A stretch of DNA of 64,000 nt from Oceanispirochaeta sp963676905 (GCA_963676905.2 CAXXVE010000002.1:1-64000); one strand, 5' to 3'; shown: positions 1 through 8,535, numbered from the stretch's first letter. Notes: generated by a model not told the origin, from the sequence alone. Numbers and translations are program-made.

Positions 1-482
1 ATGATCTATCCGCAGAAATTGAGAAAAAAAACGGAAATATCCTTGAAAGCCGGATGTCTGTGCTCGGAGGGGAATTCGCCATAATCATGCTTATTTCGGG
101 AGCCAAAAGGGCAATAAGCAGCCTTATGAGTGAACTGGAGGAAATGGAGTCTGCAACGGGCCTCAGGATTGAGATAAAACCCACAGACCGCCCTCCAAAG
201 GATGTAAACGGTATTCCCTACAGCCTTACCTGCGTTTCATTGGACGGACCAGGGCTGATCCATTCGGTTACCCGCTTTATAAGACAGGAGGGAATCAATA
301 TTGAGAACCTCGAGACCGAAACAGCCCACGCCCCCTGGACCGGAGCCCCCCTTTTCAGGATGAAAGCCAGCGTCATCGTTCCCATGAATGTCTCTGTCCA
401 GGAGATCCGCCAGGGCCTGAACCGTCTGGAGCAGGAAAAAGACCTTGATATCGGTTTCAAGGCTGTTACAGGCAAAGAATAA
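1..482 (+). CDS. GcvR-like ACT-domain protein (5' end missing)
   Basis: The frame is open from base 3 at the left edge, so the true start lies outside the window. The first codons encode the tail of an ACT domain (NILESRMSVLGGEFA), matching the N..ESRM pattern of glycine-cleavage repressor-like proteins. A second ACT domain follows (DGPGLIHSVTRFI, then INIENLETET). An ATG at 54 lies inside the first ACT domain and is unlikely to be the real start. The family consists of two-ACT regulators, usually sensing amino acids and acting through protein contacts. The C-terminus looks complete. The assignment to the ACT/GcvR family is good; the ligand and target are unknown. Confidence 0.8.
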   Translation, partial: DLSAEIEKKNGNILESRMSVLGGEFAIIMLISGAKRAISSLMSELEEMESATGLRIEIKPTDRPPKDVNGIPYSLTCVSLDGPGLIHSVTRFIRQEGINIENLETETAHAPWTGAPLFRMKASVIVPMNVSVQEIRQGLNRLEQEKDLDIGFKAVTGKE

Positions 483-502
483 TTTACTTTCCACAAGAAA
501 AC

Positions 503-530
503 ATTATCCGGAGGTTTTCCTCCGGATAAT
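503..530. terminator. Perfect 12-bp hairpin after the ACT gene
   Basis: Arms at 503-514 and 519-530 are exactly complementary, with a TTTT loop (ATTATCCGGAGG and its complement). It begins 21 nt after the stop of the ACT gene and lies before the next gene. There is no long T run directly after it, so termination is likely but not certain. Confidence 0.5.
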
Positions 531-607
531 GACAGTTCCTCCCTGCTTTTTACAGGCCCGGGGGATATTTTCTGGATAAAATCCATTTTTATGATTATTG
601 TAGGAAT

Positions 608-1573
608 ATGATCAATTCATCCGGAGACGCCTCACAGGCACGGCACTATCTCTTTTATCTGGACAAGAAAATGCTTATCGAATCCCCCAGAATCCTCCGG
701 ATCGGCCGGGACTCTTCCTGCGATCTGGTTCTTGAGGAGAGGACGGTCTCCCGGGTCCATGCCGAGATTGTCAGGGAGGAGGATCAGGTGACCCTCCGGG
801 ATATGGAAAGTACCAATGGCATCCAGGTCAACTACCGCAGGGTCAAGGAGCATATCCTTCAGGATGAGGACAGAATTACAATAGGGCCTTTTATCCTGGT
901 GTACAGAATCCTTCATGACGACGGACCCGTTCCTGTCCGCTCCGAGGAGAACCTTCTTTCGGAGACCCTTGTGATGGAGAGCAAGATTGCCGGCATACTC
1001 CAGTCCATTGAGGACGAATCAGTACGGAACCAGCTCTTCGAATTGAAGCACATTATAAACCAGTCCAAAGAGAAGCTCTCAAGAATGGCCCATATCGACA
1101 GACTGACCCTTCTGTATAACAGGCGGTACTTCGACGATGTCATCTCCAGAGAGGTCGAGAGGGCGCGGCGCTACTCCCAGTCATTCTGTCTTCTTCTGCT
1201 GGATATAGACTTTTTCAAGAAGGTAAATGATGTGCACGGTCATCAGAAGGGGGATCAGGTATTGAGCGAACTTGCTTCCATCATCAGTGATAATATCAGG
1301 ATGAATGATATTGCCGCCCGCTACGGCGGTGAGGAAGTTGCAGTCATCCTTCCGGAAACGACAATTGACAATGCCCTGACTGCTGCAGAGAAGCTGCGTG
1401 CCGCGATTCAGGAACACTCTGTTGTGCGAACGGGTCTTGAAATAACTGTCAGTATCGGTGTGGCAGATTTTATGCCTGTGGACAATGCCGTGGAAGATAT
1501 GATTGCCCGGGCCGATTCAGCCCTCTACAAGGCCAAGGAGGGCGGCAGGAATATGGTTGTTCATCAGTCCTGA
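608..1573 (+). CDS. FHA-GGDEF diguanylate cyclase
   Basis: A 321-residue cytoplasmic protein with an N-terminal FHA domain (about residues 24-95: LRIGRDSSCD, SRVHAEI, STNGIQVN), a helical linker and a C-terminal GGDEF domain (about 163-318). The signature is GGEEV rather than GGDEF/GGEEF, at about 240-244. The RxxD inhibitory site (RMND) sits five residues before it, as in product-inhibited cyclases. It probably makes c-di-GMP in response to FHA recognition of a phosphothreonine partner; the phenylalanine-to-valine change leaves the acidic residues intact. The ATG at 608 has a TAGGA only two bases upstream, so the start is not firm. It converges with the next gene, overlapping by 10 bp. Confidence 0.88.
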   Translation: MINSSGDASQARHYLFYLDKKMLIESPRILRIGRDSSCDLVLEERTVSRVHAEIVREEDQVTLRDMESTNGIQVNYRRVKEHILQDEDRITIGPFILVYRILHDDGPVPVRSEENLLSETLVMESKIAGILQSIEDESVRNQLFELKHIINQSKEKLSRMAHIDRLTLLYNRRYFDDVISREVERARRYSQSFCLLLLDIDFFKKVNDVHGHQKGDQVLSELASIISDNIRMNDIAARYGGEEVAVILPETTIDNALTAAEKLRAAIQEHSVVRTGLEITVSIGVADFMPVDNAVEDMIARADSALYKAKEGGRNMVVHQS

Positions 1574-2010
1574 CTCTCACTGTCTTTTTCGGGAAGCTGC
1601 AGAGGGGGCCTTCCGGCCTTTCTCCTTATAAGATTGACTCCTCTATGCACAGAAGGTATCCGGATCATCCGGATTTCGGCCCTCCGTTTTCCAGGGATAT
1701 CAAGCATCCAGAGTCCCGCCATAATGGTCAGCAGCCCCTGACCGGGAATAAAAAGCATTATAAAACCCATTACAAGAAAAATGATTCCAAGCAGGTTTTT
1801 GACAATGTGGAAGAGAATGCGCTCGGCCTTTCCCGCTTCAGAACCCGCATGTCTGGGGCCGATGAAGTAGTCCTCGGGAATCCGGATCAGGAGCAGAGGC
1901 AGAAGGATCAGTGTCCCCGCAAAGGTCAGCAGGGAGAGAGCGCCTGCCAGATAGAAGAGGTCGCTCCTGCTTTCAAGCAGGTTCAGCAGTTCAGAGAACA
2001 GTGAGTTCAT
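1564..2010 (-). CDS. PGPGW-type small membrane protein
   Basis: A 148-residue protein with hydrophobic segments at about 18-42 and 66-100. The second contains PGQGLLTIMAGLWML, close to the PGPGW signature of a family of uncharacterised transmembrane proteins. The tail is basic and then polar. Its start lies 20 bp inside the end of the upstream radical-SAM gene, so the two are probably translated together. The stop overlaps the end of the convergent GGDEF gene. Function unknown. Confidence 0.7.
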   Translation of the reverse strand: MNSLFSELLNLLESRSDLFYLAGALSLLTFAGTLILLPLLLIRIPEDYFIGPRHAGSEAGKAERILFHIVKNLLGIIFLVMGFIMLFIPGQGLLTIMAGLWMLDIPGKRRAEIRMIRIPSVHRGVNLIRRKAGRPPLQLPEKDSESQD

Positions 2011-4189
2011 ACCCCATCAGCTCCTGGAATATACCTTCCGACAGCCATCTGTCGCTGTCTATACCCATCTCTTCCGCAAGAGCGTCAAGATCGCTGAGGC
2101 TGAAGGGGGTTTCTTCCGGACGGCTCCGTTTGAGAACCTCCAGTGTAAAATCCCTTTCACTGCCGCTGCAGGAAAGCTCCTCCTGATACTCTGCACCCCT
2201 GACCACAAGGCCTCCGGGGCTCTCTTCCGGAAGGGCACCGCACCAGAGAAGACGGCTTCTGTCACTCAGATCAAGTTCCTCGCTCTCTTCGGCTATCTTT
2301 CGTATAAGGTTCTTTGCTACCCGCGGCGGGGGAGTTTTAAAGTCAAACCACTGTTTGAGGGGGAGTGAAAAGCCCTGACCCCGCATGTAGTTGTAGAGGG
2401 CTGTTCTGAGCCCTCTGCCGTAGGGCTCAAGGTCTTCCGAGTCCTGAGAAAACTGAAGGTCGTTTCTCGCAAATCCTGCATGCTCCGGTCCCTTGATGGT
2501 CACCCCGAACTCATCGGGTCGGCGGCCGACGGGACTGTGGGCCGTGAGGGCGAAGTGGTGCCAGTAGGCCGACTGGATCAGACCGCAGCTGAATAGCTGG
2601 CGTACAGCATCCAGTGAGTCTATGAGTTCCTGAGAGTTCTGTCCCGGAAATCCGTACATCAGATAGGCATGGACCATGATGTCCGCCTTCCTGAACGAGG
2701 CCGCCACCCGGCTGACCTGAGGGACTGTAACGCCCTTGTCTATCTTTGCCAGCAGCCGGTCCGAGGCTACTTCAAGGCCTCCCGATACGGCTATGCAACC
2801 TGAACGAGCAAGAAGCCTGCAGAGCTGGGGTGTGAAATTCTTTTCAAACCGGATATTGGTCCACCAGCTGATGCTGATATCCCGGCGGAGCAGCTCAATG
2901 GCAAGCTCCTTCAGCAGGGCCGGCGGGGCCGCTTCATCTACAAAGTGAAAACTCCTGAGTCCTGTTTTCTCAATAAGCTCTTCAATCTGAGAGGCCAGTA
3001 AAGAAGCGCTGCCTGTATCAAAGCGGCCTATATAGTCCAGGGAGGTGTCGCAGAAGGCGCAGCGCTTCCAGTAGCAGCCGTGGGCCAGCATCATCTTGAT
3101 CCAGGGGCCTTCGCTCCAGAGGCGGTGCATCGGGTTCTCTCTGTCCACCAGGGAGAGGTAGCGGTCCAGGGGCAGGCCCTCGTAGTCTGGTGCCGGACGG
3201 TCTTTATGACGGATATGATGGCCTCGGGGACCTTCAAAGTACTGCCACTGCCCGTCCACAGGGAGCCATGTCCTGACAAGATCCTTTCGGGAGTTCTGTG
3301 ATGGAGTCTGTTCCGGAGCAGACTCAAGGGACGAGGCCAGGGCTTCAAGGGCGTCTTCTCCGTCGTCCAGGGTCAGGGAGTCGAAAAACTCGGCAATTCT
3401 GATATCACCTATCTCCCTGAGTTCTGTATTTACATAACCGCCGCCAAGGGTCAGATGGATCTCAGGATAGTTTTCCCTTATAAAGACGGCAGCTCTTAAG
3501 GCCTCCAACATATTGCCTGGAAAGGGAACAGAGAATCCCACAATTCGGGGTTCGGTCTTTTCAATTTTCTCTCTCAGAATTTCCGAATGAATCCTGCTTA
3601 CATCAGAGCCGGGGGACCGTGCCTTGAGGTAGAGCTTGTCAAAAGACGGGGGAGACATGGCCAGCTGGTCTGCATAACGGCTGAATCCGAAGTCCTCATC
3701 CCGGGTCAGGCGGTAGAAGTCCGCCAGGTCCTCCAGAAAGAGAGTCGATCTGAGCCGGGCCCTGTCGGTTATGCCGAGGGAGCCGTAGAGGGCATCGGCG
3801 TCATCCTCCCTGCTTCGGAAGCGGTCTCCCTCGGGGAGGTAGCCCGGCCGGCAGAGGAGGGTGGCCAGGGTGCTGTCGTTGCCCTGCAGAAAGGAGAGTA
3901 CCGGAGCGATCCGGGCACAGTACTCCCGCCTGAGAGTCCATACTCTCTTCAATGAGTCGTTCTCTTCAATTCTGCGGGAAAAAAGAAGCCCCGCCTCAGA
4001 GTTGTCAGGCGGGGTAAAAACACTCTCTTCCAGCCCTTCCGGGCTGAAGAGACGTAGCCAGGTTTCAAGTCCTGTATCCGCCTGAGTTACCCGGTGGCCT
4101 TTTTTATCAAGCCAGGCTTTCAGAAAAGCCGTCCCCGGATATGGTGTGTTCAACTGGCAGAAGGGGGGGGTAATCAGAAGAATATTCAT
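1991..4189 (-). CDS. B12-binding-type radical SAM protein
   Basis: 732 residues. The N-terminal part (NILLITPPF at the start, later GFSVPFPGNMLEAL and LTLGGGYVN) resembles the cobalamin-binding half of class B radical-SAM enzymes. The radical-SAM domain starts at about residue 365 with HGCYWKRCAFCD, giving cysteines spaced C-x4-C-x2-C for the 4Fe-4S cluster, followed by HFVDEAAPP and a C-terminal extension. Such enzymes usually methylate or rearrange unactivated carbons; the substrate cannot be read from sequence. The start is 3 nt after the stop of the outer-membrane protein gene, with no clear ribosome-binding site, implying coupling. Last but one gene of a four-gene minus-strand operon. 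Confidence 0.82.
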   Translation of the reverse strand: MNILLITPPFCQLNTPYPGTAFLKAWLDKKGHRVTQADTGLETWLRLFSPEGLEESVFTPPDNSEAGLLFSRRIEENDSLKRVWTLRREYCARIAPVLSFLQGNDSTLATLLCRPGYLPEGDRFRSREDDADALYGSLGITDRARLRSTLFLEDLADFYRLTRDEDFGFSRYADQLAMSPPSFDKLYLKARSPGSDVSRIHSEILREKIEKTEPRIVGFSVPFPGNMLEALRAAVFIRENYPEIHLTLGGGYVNTELREIGDIRIAEFFDSLTLDDGEDALEALASSLESAPEQTPSQNSRKDLVRTWLPVDGQWQYFEGPRGHHIRHKDRPAPDYEGLPLDRYLSLVDRENPMHRLWSEGPWIKMMLAHGCYWKRCAFCDTSLDYIGRFDTGSASLLASQIEELIEKTGLRSFHFVDEAAPPALLKELAIELLRRDISISWWTNIRFEKNFTPQLCRLLARSGCIAVSGGLEVASDRLLAKIDKGVTVPQVSRVAASFRKADIMVHAYLMYGFPGQNSQELIDSLDAVRQLFSCGLIQSAYWHHFALTAHSPVGRRPDEFGVTIKGPEHAGFARNDLQFSQDSEDLEPYGRGLRTALYNYMRGQGFSLPLKQWFDFKTPPPRVAKNLIRKIAEESEELDLSDRSRLLWCGALPEESPGGLVVRGAEYQEELSCSGSERDFTLEVLKRSRPEETPFSLSDLDALAEEMGIDSDRWLSEGIFQELMGYELTVL

Positions 4190-4192
4190 AAA

Positions 4193-4702
4193 TTATTTGC
4201 TGAAAACAGCTCCTATACTTATTCTTGAGTCTGTGCTGTTCTCATTGAATACGGCCAGGTACTGGGCGTAGGCAAAGAGGAGGGAGACTCTGGCGCCGGC
4301 TGTGAATGCAGTTGTAGTATCGCCCACCTTATTGCCGTCCAGCCTGAAGCTCTGGATATCCACACCCGCCAGTCCTGTGACGGTAAGAATATTAAGGGCG
4401 TTGAACTTGACATAGGCCTTGGGAAGATGCTCCACAACGCTCATGGAAGTATCTACACCCATGATGCTGGCATTGGGATTCCAAGTCATACCGAACTCAT
4501 ACTCTCCGCCGATTGAAAGGGTGGGGAGTATTCCAAAGCCCACACCGCCGAAGGCAGTAAATCCTGCAGGAAAGCTGTCGCCCTCACTGGGGAAGATCCC
4601 GTTATACCCGGCACCTACCTGGAAGTCAATACCACCTGCAAAGGCGCTTCCGGCGCCTATCATAACCATAACGAGAGCCAACAGTATAATCTTTTTCTTC
4701 AT
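4193..4702 (-). CDS. Small outer-membrane beta-barrel-like protein
   Basis: About 169 residues, starting MKKKIILLALVMVMIG with a signal peptide ending at SAFA-GG. The mature part alternates glycine, aromatic and polar residues (VGAGYNGIFP, FGGVGFGILP, IGGEYEFG) as expected for a small outer-membrane barrel, and ends in FSK. The ATG at 4702 is preferred over a GTG two codons earlier because AAGGAG lies 9 nt before it. It sits 2 nt after one radical-SAM gene and 3 nt before another. Barrel topology is inferred from composition; function unknown. Confidence 0.65.
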   Translation of the reverse strand: MKKKIILLALVMVMIGAGSAFAGGIDFQVGAGYNGIFPSEGDSFPAGFTAFGGVGFGILPTLSIGGEYEFGMTWNPNASIMGVDTSMSVVEHLPKAYVKFNALNILTVTGLAGVDIQSFRLDGNKVGDTTTAFTAGARVSLLFAYAQYLAVFNENSTDSRISIGAVFSK

Positions 4703-4704
4703 AA

Positions 4705-5973
4705 TCACTTTCTCCTTGATTCGATTTCAGAAGTTTTCTTTTTGTAATTATAAAACATATCAGCCTCGAATTCAGTATTGTCGTCAAAGGCTTTTCCGAA
4801 AACAGGCATCCATAATTCAGGATCTTCCATGCACATATAGAAATAGACCGAATTGTGCCAGGGTTCAAGTTCTCCGTAAACAGCGGAGAAAAGCTCTTTC
4901 TTGATGGAAAGGGGGTAGGACAATTTTCCCGAAGCCTCTTCCAGGGGCATCTGCAGTATCTTGCTTCTAATCGGTCGTTCCCTCAGTTTTTTCAGAACCG
5001 GTTTTATAAAAGTCAGAGTTCCAAGAGAGACAGTCACTACCTCATCCGCCCTGAATTCCTCAAGCAGCCTGCTGCAGAGTTCCCTGTACTCCTTTTCCCA
5101 TCCCTCGTACCAGACCATGGGGTGAAGGTGAAAGCCCACGGGAATACCCGCATCCGCCGCCTTCCGTGCTGCCCCGAGGCGCCTGTCCAGGCTTGATGTC
5201 AGCCGCTCTTCGGCATCGATTATGGTCTGCGTATTAAGGGACCATGTCAGGAGTATGTTGGGCGGAACATCCAGATCCAGAAGGGCAGCTATATTGTCGC
5301 TCTTGGTCTTCAGCTCCAGAATCACATTGGAATTGTCCCGGGCAAAGCAGCAGAGGTCATCCAGAAGTCCGTCCCGGTTGCCCCACATCAGGGAGTCCGA
5401 AGACTGTCCCGTTCCGATATGGTAGTTCTTTTCAGGGTCCAGCTTCAGGTTTTTCAGCTTTTCACCCAGATTCTTGTGAACGAGGATGGTGCCTCCGGTG
5501 TAGAAGGACTGTATGGAGCAGTAGGAGCAGTCGAAACCGCAGCCGGCCACGGCATCCAGTGTCTTCAGATTGCAGCACCTGGTTTTTATGGAGGCCACCG
5601 GGCAGTCTCCCAGAATCTGCCTGTCGTCGTCCAGGGTTTTAAAGCCCGAGGTGGGAAGTTTGATCCTTTCGGGGCGGAAGCTGCCGTAGGACTTGGGAGA
5701 GTTTTTCAGTTCATCCCACTTTGCGGTGAGAGAGCTGTAACGGGTCTCCTTCTCATTCCTGTCTCCCGGCTTCCGGGGCTCGGGATCACCCCATAGAGCC
5801 TCAAGAGATCCCTCATCCCAGGTTTCAAGATCCCTGGCAATCCTTATGATCTGCCTGATCTGCTGTGTGGAAAAACGCCATTTTCCGCATAGAATATTCA
5901 GAAATTCTTTATTTCTATCCTGCAGGGTAAGGTATTCCCTGCTGTCCGTGAATTGTGTTAACTTACTATCCAT
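4705..5973 (-). CDS. Spore-photoproduct-lyase-like radical SAM protein
   Basis: About 422 residues. The cluster motif is CGFDCSYC (C-x3-C-x2-C) at about 145-152, followed by SIQSFYTGG, then LELKTKSDNIAALL and TWSLNT, an arrangement seen in the SplB family. Classic SplB repairs the spore photoproduct thymine dimer in Firmicutes, but many homologues occur in non-sporulating bacteria with unknown substrates; nothing here suggests sporulation. The ATG at 5973 is chosen over a GTG two codons upstream. First gene of the operon that continues with the outer-membrane protein, the B12-type radical-SAM protein and the PGPGW protein. Divergent from the NusG-II gene. Confidence 0.8.
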   Translation of the reverse strand: MDSKLTQFTDSREYLTLQDRNKEFLNILCGKWRFSTQQIRQIIRIARDLETWDEGSLEALWGDPEPRKPGDRNEKETRYSSLTAKWDELKNSPKSYGSFRPERIKLPTSGFKTLDDDRQILGDCPVASIKTRCCNLKTLDAVAGCGFDCSYCSIQSFYTGGTILVHKNLGEKLKNLKLDPEKNYHIGTGQSSDSLMWGNRDGLLDDLCCFARDNSNVILELKTKSDNIAALLDLDVPPNILLTWSLNTQTIIDAEERLTSSLDRRLGAARKAADAGIPVGFHLHPMVWYEGWEKEYRELCSRLLEEFRADEVVTVSLGTLTFIKPVLKKLRERPIRSKILQMPLEEASGKLSYPLSIKKELFSAVYGELEPWHNSVYFYMCMEDPELWMPVFGKAFDDNTEFEADMFYNYKKKTSEIESRRK

Positions 5974-6013
5974 ACCCACGGGTATTCTAAATGATTAAAG
6001 GATGTTATTACAG

Positions 6014-6382
6014 ATGAAGTTACGCTTCTTCGACATTGTTGCCCTGGTTTTTTCTCTGGCTGTTTTTCTTGGCTTTACCGCCTACGGCCGGAGCCTCAGT
6101 CAGGACGATGGATATGTCATAATAGAGGACTCTACGTCCCAGTACATATACCCCCTGTCGGACCACAGAAAGGTGACCCTCAAAGGGCCTGTGGGAGATA
6201 CGGTTGTGGAGATCGATAATGGCGAAGCCCACTTTCACTCCTCCGACTGCGCCGACGGCCTCTGTGTTCAGATGGCCCCCATCAGACGGGGCGGCGACTG
6301 GGCGGCCTGTCTGCCCAATCAGGTTTTTATCTACATAGGCGGATTCGAAGACGATAAGGAGGTGGACGCAGGTGTTTACTGA
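6014..6382 (+). CDS. NusG domain II protein, membrane-anchored
   Basis: About 122 residues, with one N-terminal membrane segment (FFDIVALVFSLAVFLGF) and an exported NusG-II-like domain containing the paired-cysteine segment SSDCADGLCVQM and ending CLPNQVFIYI. Proteins of this type commonly precede Gx transporter genes, as here, and may help in redox or quinone-related maturation; this role is not established. An alternative ATG at 6002 adds four residues but has no spacing for a ribosome-binding site. Its end overlaps the next start by 11 bp. Confidence 0.75.
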   Translation: MKLRFFDIVALVFSLAVFLGFTAYGRSLSQDDGYVIIEDSTSQYIYPLSDHRKVTLKGPVGDTVVEIDNGEAHFHSSDCADGLCVQMAPIRRGGDWAACLPNQVFIYIGGFEDDKEVDAGVY

Positions 6383-6896
6383 AAAAAAACTGAACCGGAT
6401 AGCCCTGCTGGGAGCCTTCAGCATGTTCCTGTCCACAATTGAATATCTATTTCCCCGGCCCATCCCCTTTATGCGTCTGGGACTGGCCAACCTTCCGGTC
6501 ATCCTCTCTCTTGAGATTCTGTCGGGCCCTTCCTACTTCCTTCTTGTTCTGATGAAGGTTCTGGGACAGGCTCTTGTAAACGGGACCCTGGCCTCCTATG
6601 TGTTTCTCTTTTCAGCCGCCGGCTCCTTTGCCAGCGCCCTTGTCATGTGGCTTTGCTACAAGGGACTGAAAAAGAGAGTCTCTTTTCTTGGAATTTCAGT
6701 GATGGGAGCTCTGACAAGCAATATGGCTCAGATCCTCCTGTCCATTACATTTATCTTCGGTGCTTCAGCCTGGAGAATCCTTCCTCTCTTCCTGGCCATC
6801 GGACTGGTTTCGGGAATCTTTATAGGCATCTTCGCACAGAGATTTTCCGACAAATCCGCCTGGTGGAAGATGATGAGAGAGGAGGCTGAACTGTGA
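6372..6896 (+). CDS. Gx transporter family protein
   Basis: 174 residues with about five hydrophobic segments. The N-terminus LNRIALLGAFSMFLSTIEYLFPRPIPFMRLGLANLPVI-like core (split here as IEYLFPRPIPFMRLGLA) is typical of the Gx transporter family, sometimes annotated as heptaprenyl diphosphate synthase component I and related to ECF S components. The GTG start at 6372 has AAGGAGG 8 nt upstream. Its stop overlaps the next start (GTGA), so it is co-translated with the membrane protein that follows. Substrate unknown. Confidence 0.8.
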   Translation: MFTEKKLNRIALLGAFSMFLSTIEYLFPRPIPFMRLGLANLPVILSLEILSGPSYFLLVLMKVLGQALVNGTLASYVFLFSAAGSFASALVMWLCYKGLKKRVSFLGISVMGALTSNMAQILLSITFIFGASAWRILPLFLAIGLVSGIFIGIFAQRFSDKSAWWKMMREEAEL

Positions 6897-7546
6897 GTCC
6901 GCGCAAAAAGAAAGAAAAGGTCAGAAAGAAAAGAACCGACTATCTCGGTAAGTTTCTGGCTCCCTCATTCCGTTTCTGGGCGGGACTCTCCCTGATTCCC
7001 CCTTACTTTATGATTGACTCCCTGCAGGCCAAGTTCCTGCTGGTGCTGCTCTTTGCCCTTGTGGCCAAGTTGGCGGGAAAGAAGATCCGCTTTATGTACT
7101 TCTTCTTTCTGATCACCTCCATCACCTTCTTCCATCTGCTGACCCCCATGGGACGGATTCTGGCGGTGATTGGTCCCCTTAAGATTACCGGAGGCGCTCT
7201 GTCTACAGGTATTGCCAAGGGACTGACCCTCTGCGGTCTTGTCTTCCTCTCCCTCTTCTCGGTCACTCCTTCACTGAAGCTGCCTGGAAAGCTGGGAGGA
7301 CTCCTTGCCCGGATGTTCTACTACTTTGAAGAGATACTTGACGGCCGGAAGAAGATCTCCGCTACCAACTTTATCGGAAGCCTGGACAAAGTGCTTATGG
7401 AGCTCTTTCCTCCTGAGCGTCTGGATGAGAGCAAAGAGAAGGAAGCCGCAGCCGTAAAGGTTTCGATTCCCCTTTCAGCCCTCTATCTGCTTGTTCTTGT
7501 AGCAGCAGTCTGGGGTACTCTGATCAGGCAGATTCTCTTCCTGTGA
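6893..7546 (+). CDS. CbiQ/EcfT-like membrane protein
   Basis: 217 residues, basic at the start (SPRKKKEKVRKKRT), then several membrane helices and a final one (LSALYLLVLVAAVWGTLI). The stretch TGGALSTGIAKGLTLCGLVFLSLFS resembles T components of ECF transporters, here without clear Ala-Arg-Gly coupling motifs. With the preceding Gx protein it could form an energy-coupled uptake module that borrows ATPases from elsewhere. The GTG start overlaps the previous stop (GTGA), and its own stop overlaps the RluA start in the same way. Confidence 0.6.
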   Translation: MSPRKKKEKVRKKRTDYLGKFLAPSFRFWAGLSLIPPYFMIDSLQAKFLLVLLFALVAKLAGKKIRFMYFFFLITSITFFHLLTPMGRILAVIGPLKITGGALSTGIAKGLTLCGLVFLSLFSVTPSLKLPGKLGGLLARMFYYFEEILDGRKKISATNFIGSLDKVLMELFPPERLDESKEKEAAAVKVSIPLSALYLLVLVAAVWGTLIRQILFL

Positions 7547-8184
7547 TCCTTCATTCCACAGAGGACTGGATTATTTCTGTCAAGGAAGCCGGTCTTCTGT
7601 CGGTTCCGGGAAAGGGTCCCGATAAGGCGGACTGCCACTACTCCCGTTTACTCAAAGACTATCCCGAACTCTACGTCGTCCATCGCCTGGATCAGGCCAC
7701 TTCAGGCCTTATGGTCTGGGCCCGGACCAAGGAGGCACAGCGTGACTTGAGCCGTCAGTTCGAGATGCGTCAGACCCGCAAGGAGTATGAGGCTCTTATC
7801 TGCGGAAGGCCCGGCGGGGCTTCCCCCACCGACTCTTCAGAATCAGGGGAGGGGGAGATCCGCCTCAGCCAGAGGCTGGATGTGGACAACCGCCCCATGC
7901 AGATTGTGGACGAGGAGCAGGGGAAGCTCTCTGTGACCCGGTGGAAGCTCCTCGGTCCTGAGGGGAACGGTATCTGGAGGATCAGGCTCTATCCCGAAAC
8001 AGGACGGACCCATCAGCTGAGGCTTCATATGGCATCAGCAGGATGTCCTATTCTGGGGGACCGGCTCTACGGCGGGCCGGAATCGGAAGGGGAAAAGAGG
8101 ATGGCTCTTCATGCAGCTCTCCTAGGCTTTACCGATCTTGCTACGGGTGAATTTGTTCAGTTTGAATCAGAAGTACCCTTTTAA
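7543..8184 (+). CDS. RluA-family pseudouridine synthase
   Basis: 213 residues. The catalytic segment VVHRLDQATSGLMVWART contains the invariant HRLD aspartate at about residue 47; ETGRTHQLRLHMA and CPILGDRLYGG complete the RluA/RsuA-type fold. It isomerises uridine in rRNA or tRNA. There is no N-terminal S4 domain and the protein is shorter than RluD, so the exact target is open. It starts at a GTG overlapping the upstream stop, making it the fourth gene of this operon. Confidence 0.9.
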   Translation: MILHSTEDWIISVKEAGLLSVPGKGPDKADCHYSRLLKDYPELYVVHRLDQATSGLMVWARTKEAQRDLSRQFEMRQTRKEYEALICGRPGGASPTDSSESGEGEIRLSQRLDVDNRPMQIVDEEQGKLSVTRWKLLGPEGNGIWRIRLYPETGRTHQLRLHMASAGCPILGDRLYGGPESEGEKRMALHAALLGFTDLATGEFVQFESEVPF

Positions 8185-8249
8185 CTGTAATAATAGCAGC
8201 TTGTAATACTTCATCTATGGACAACCGGTAATCCTGGGAGTACTATTTA

Positions 8250-8267
8250 CGTACGCATATGCGTACG
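8250..8267. promoter_or_regulatory. 18-bp perfect palindrome, toxin-antitoxin operator
   Basis: CGTACGCATATGCGTACG is a perfect palindrome whose last base is the first G of the antitoxin ribosome-binding site (GGAGGAG, 8267-8273). It is the expected place for YefM or YefM-YoeB autorepression. Known YefM operators are palindromes with a TGTACA-like core; this one has GTAC in each arm. Confidence 0.6.
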
Positions 8268-8275
8268 GAGGAGTG

Positions 8276-8518
8276 ATGAGTAGTATTAATATTACAAATG
8301 CACGTAAAGATCTGTATAAAATAGTTGAATCTGTAAATCTTTCTCATGAGCCGGTGCATATTACAGGCAAAAACGGCTCTGCTGTTCTTATTGGGGAGGA
8401 TGACTGGAAGAGTATTGAGGAAACTTTGTACTTGATGTCACTGCCGGGTATGAGAGAATCCATCATGGAGGGCATGAAAACTGATCTGTCGAACCTGGAG
8501 GAAGATCTGGACTGGTAA
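8276..8518 (+). CDS. yefM: YefM/Phd-family antitoxin
   Basis: 80 residues. The N-terminal DNA-binding part (INITNARKDLYKIVESVN, then PVHITGKNGSAVLI and GEDDWKSIEETLYL) matches the Phd/YefM fold; the acidic C-terminal tail is the usual toxin-wrapping segment. The ATG at 8276 follows GGAGG by 4 nt; a GTG at 8273 is too close to it. The stop TAATG overlaps the original toxin start at 8518. The antitoxin is intact, but its partner is interrupted by IS21 seventeen codons' worth of bases or fewer downstream, so normal co-transcription with the toxin is broken. Confidence 0.88.
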   Translation: MSSINITNARKDLYKIVESVNLSHEPVHITGKNGSAVLIGEDDWKSIEETLYLMSLPGMRESIMEGMKTDLSNLEEDLDW

Positions 8519-8535
8519 TGTATAAATTACTGTAT
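8518..8535 (+). pseudogene. yoeB: First six codons of the YoeB toxin gene, cut by IS21
   Basis: ATG TAT AAA TTA CTG TAT (MYKLLY) begins inside the antitoxin stop as TAATG. Joined to the sequence after 10726, it regenerates MYKLLYTKQAKKDARKL and an 86-residue YoeB protein. As it stands the frame runs into the element and stops after 11 codons. Confidence 0.85.
8530..8535. repeat. IS21 target-site duplication, left copy
   Basis: CTGTAT, identical to 10721-10726 on the far side of the element. It corresponds exactly to codons 5-6 of the toxin gene. Confidence 0.85.

Noticed and set aside
54..482. ACT protein starting at the ATG at 54
   Set aside because: The codons before it, back to the window edge, encode the conserved N..ES part of the same ACT domain, so the true start is outside the window.
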